Of a stretch of DNA of 7,227 nt, positions 6,156 to 7,227 are shown one piece after another (within the stretch, counting starts at the first letter, position 1; every line of letters starts with the position of its first letter). The notes below the pieces were generated by a model that did not search any database, was not told the DNA's origin, and saw only the letters and a list, made by a program, of their open reading frames with translations. This DNA comes from Verrucomicrobiota bacterium. Lineage in GTDB: Bacteria > Verrucomicrobiota > Verrucomicrobiia > Limisphaerales > UBA9464. Location of the stretch: contig CANGMO010000111.1 in assembly GCA_947454295.1 (NCBI GenBank), positions 1 through 7,227 on the forward strand, given 5' to 3'. The translations under genes were made by a program, and so were the position numbers.

Positions 6156-7227
6156 ATGCGAATCAGCCTACAGCGATGGAGTTTGAGAATGGGTCTGGCG
6201 GCCTGGGTGGCGGTGCAGGCATTCGCCGCTCCCGCGGCATCACCCACCTTCCAGGAACGCTGGCGCCCGCAGTTCCATTTCACGCCTCCGTCGACGTGGA
6301 TGAACGATCCGAACGGGATGGTGTTTTACGACGGCGAGTACCACCTCTTTTACCAGAACAACCCGTTCGGCGACCGCTGGGGCCACATGAGCTGGGCCCA
6401 CGCGGTGAGCCGGGATCTGACGCATTGGGAGCATCTGCCGCTGGCGCTCGCCGAGGAGAACGGGGTGATGATCTTCTCCGGAAGTGCGGTGGTGGATTGG
6501 AAGAACACCAGCGGATTTGGGCGCGATGGTCGCCCGCCGATGGTGGCGATTTACACTGGTCACCACACGACGAAGCCGCTGCAGAACCAGCACATCGCCT
6601 TCAGCAACGACCGCGGCCGGACCTGGACCAAGTACTCCGGCAATCCGGTGCTCGATCTGGGTGAGGCGGATTTTCGGGACCCCAAGGTGTTCTGGCATGC
6701 GCCGACGTCGCGGTGGGTGATGGCGGTGTCGTGGCCCCAGCACCGGCAGGTCCGGTTCTATGCGTCGTCGGACCTGAAATCGTGGACTCACCTCAGTGAT
6801 TTCGGGCCATCGGGTTCGGTGGCCGGCATCTGGGAATGCCCCGATCTGTTTCCGGTTCCCGTGGAGGGTCAGCCCGGCAGAACCCGATGGGTGCTCGTGG
6901 TCAATGTGGGCTCGGGTCAACCGGCCGGCGGCTCGGGCACGCAGTATTTTGTGGGAGAATTCGATGGCGCGCGTTTCGTCGCGGATGGCGGCAAAAGCAC
7001 CGAGGCTGGGGCGTTGTGGGCCGACTTTGGACGCGATTTCTACGCGGGTGTTTCCTGGTCGGATGTCCCAGCGCGCGATGGTCGCCGGCTGTGGCTGGGT
7101 TGGATGAGCAATTGGACCTACGCCAACGACGTGCCGACCGCCCCGTGGCGCAGCGCCATGTCGGTGCCCCGCGAACTCCAGATTCGCTCCACGCCTGCGG
7201 GCTGGCGCTTGATCCAGCATCCAGTTC
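6156..7227 (+). CDS. Secreted GH32 levanase/invertase (SacC-like), 5' part
   Basis: A frame open to the right edge encodes 357 residues of a glycoside hydrolase family 32 enzyme, which cleaves beta-fructosyl bonds in levan, inulin or sucrose. The start at 6156 gives a signal peptide: basic MRISLQRWSLR, hydrophobic MGLAAWVAVQAFA, and a likely cut after Ala24 (AFA/AP). The enzyme is therefore exported. The nucleophile is Asp51 in WMNDPNG, the transition-state stabiliser Asp175 in FRDPK and the acid/base Glu227 in ECPDLF. IFSGSAVVDWKNTSGFG (from 106) and HWEHLPLAL resemble levanase SacC more than the cytoplasmic sucrose-6-phosphate hydrolases. The five-blade propeller is nearly complete; the C-terminal beta-sandwich lies beyond the window. 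The best GGAG (6132-6135) is 20 bases from the ATG, too far to decide the start; the ATG at 6189 would halve the signal peptide. Divergent from the regulator gene, with the putative operator between. Confidence 0.93.
   Translation, partial: MRISLQRWSLRMGLAAWVAVQAFAAPAASPTFQERWRPQFHFTPPSTWMNDPNGMVFYDGEYHLFYQNNPFGDRWGHMSWAHAVSRDLTHWEHLPLALAEENGVMIFSGSAVVDWKNTSGFGRDGRPPMVAIYTGHHTTKPLQNQHIAFSNDRGRTWTKYSGNPVLDLGEADFRDPKVFWHAPTSRWVMAVSWPQHRQVRFYASSDLKSWTHLSDFGPSGSVAGIWECPDLFPVPVEGQPGRTRWVLVVNVGSGQPAGGSGTQYFVGEFDGARFVADGGKSTEAGALWADFGRDFYAGVSWSDVPARDGRRLWLGWMSNWTYANDVPTAPWRSAMSVPRELQIRSTPAGWRLIQHPV

Noticed and set aside
6240..7220. Long - strand open frame opposite the GH32 gene
   Set aside because: The + strand frame has the GH32 catalytic residues and a signal peptide; the antisense frame is a shadow.

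Overview
GC-rich bacterial DNA with five recognisable genes, plus a few codons of a sixth at the left edge. No tRNA, rRNA, CRISPR array, transposase or phage gene is visible. The most likely source is a member of the Verrucomicrobiota (soil or freshwater type). This is an inference from general style: GC-rich dispersed hairpin repeats between genes, a short tandem GTCGAAA repeat upstream of a gene, few Shine-Dalgarno sites, and a secreted fructan hydrolase. No marker gene in the window proves it.

Layout. Bases 1-69 are the 3' end of a + strand gene. Bases 70-240 are intergenic, with a small hairpin and an inverted fragment of the repeat family found further right. Bases 241-1107 (-) encode an alpha/beta hydrolase. 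Bases 1108-1762 hold no gene; they carry two tandem copies of a ~270-bp hairpin-rich repeat, the second ending 10 bases past the dnaG stop codon. Bases 1763-3655 (-) encode DNA primase, DnaG. A 119-base spacer with a GTCGAAA tandem repeat separates dnaG from a divergent metallo-beta-lactamase/beta-CASP exonuclease gene (3775-4785, +). That gene converges on, and overlaps by 11 bases, a regulator gene (4775-5959, -) with a GntR-type DNA-binding domain fused to a LacI/GalR-type sugar-binding domain, the AraR architecture. Divergent from it, a secreted GH32 levanase/invertase-type gene starts at 6156 and runs off the right edge.

How the genes work together. The regulator and the GH32 gene form a divergent regulator-target pair. 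The intergenic stretch just upstream of the regulator start carries four ACCTGT/ACAGGT half-sites in alternating orientation at 11, 11 and 10 bp steps, which looks like the operator. The simplest model is that the regulator represses the fructan or sucrose hydrolase, and itself, until a sugar ligand binds. DnaG is a housekeeping replication gene. The nuclease resembles the 'ligase-associated DNA exonuclease' family, but none of that family's usual partners (ATP-dependent ligase, Lhr-type helicase, metallophosphoesterase) is in the window. The hydrolase cannot be given a substrate from sequence alone.
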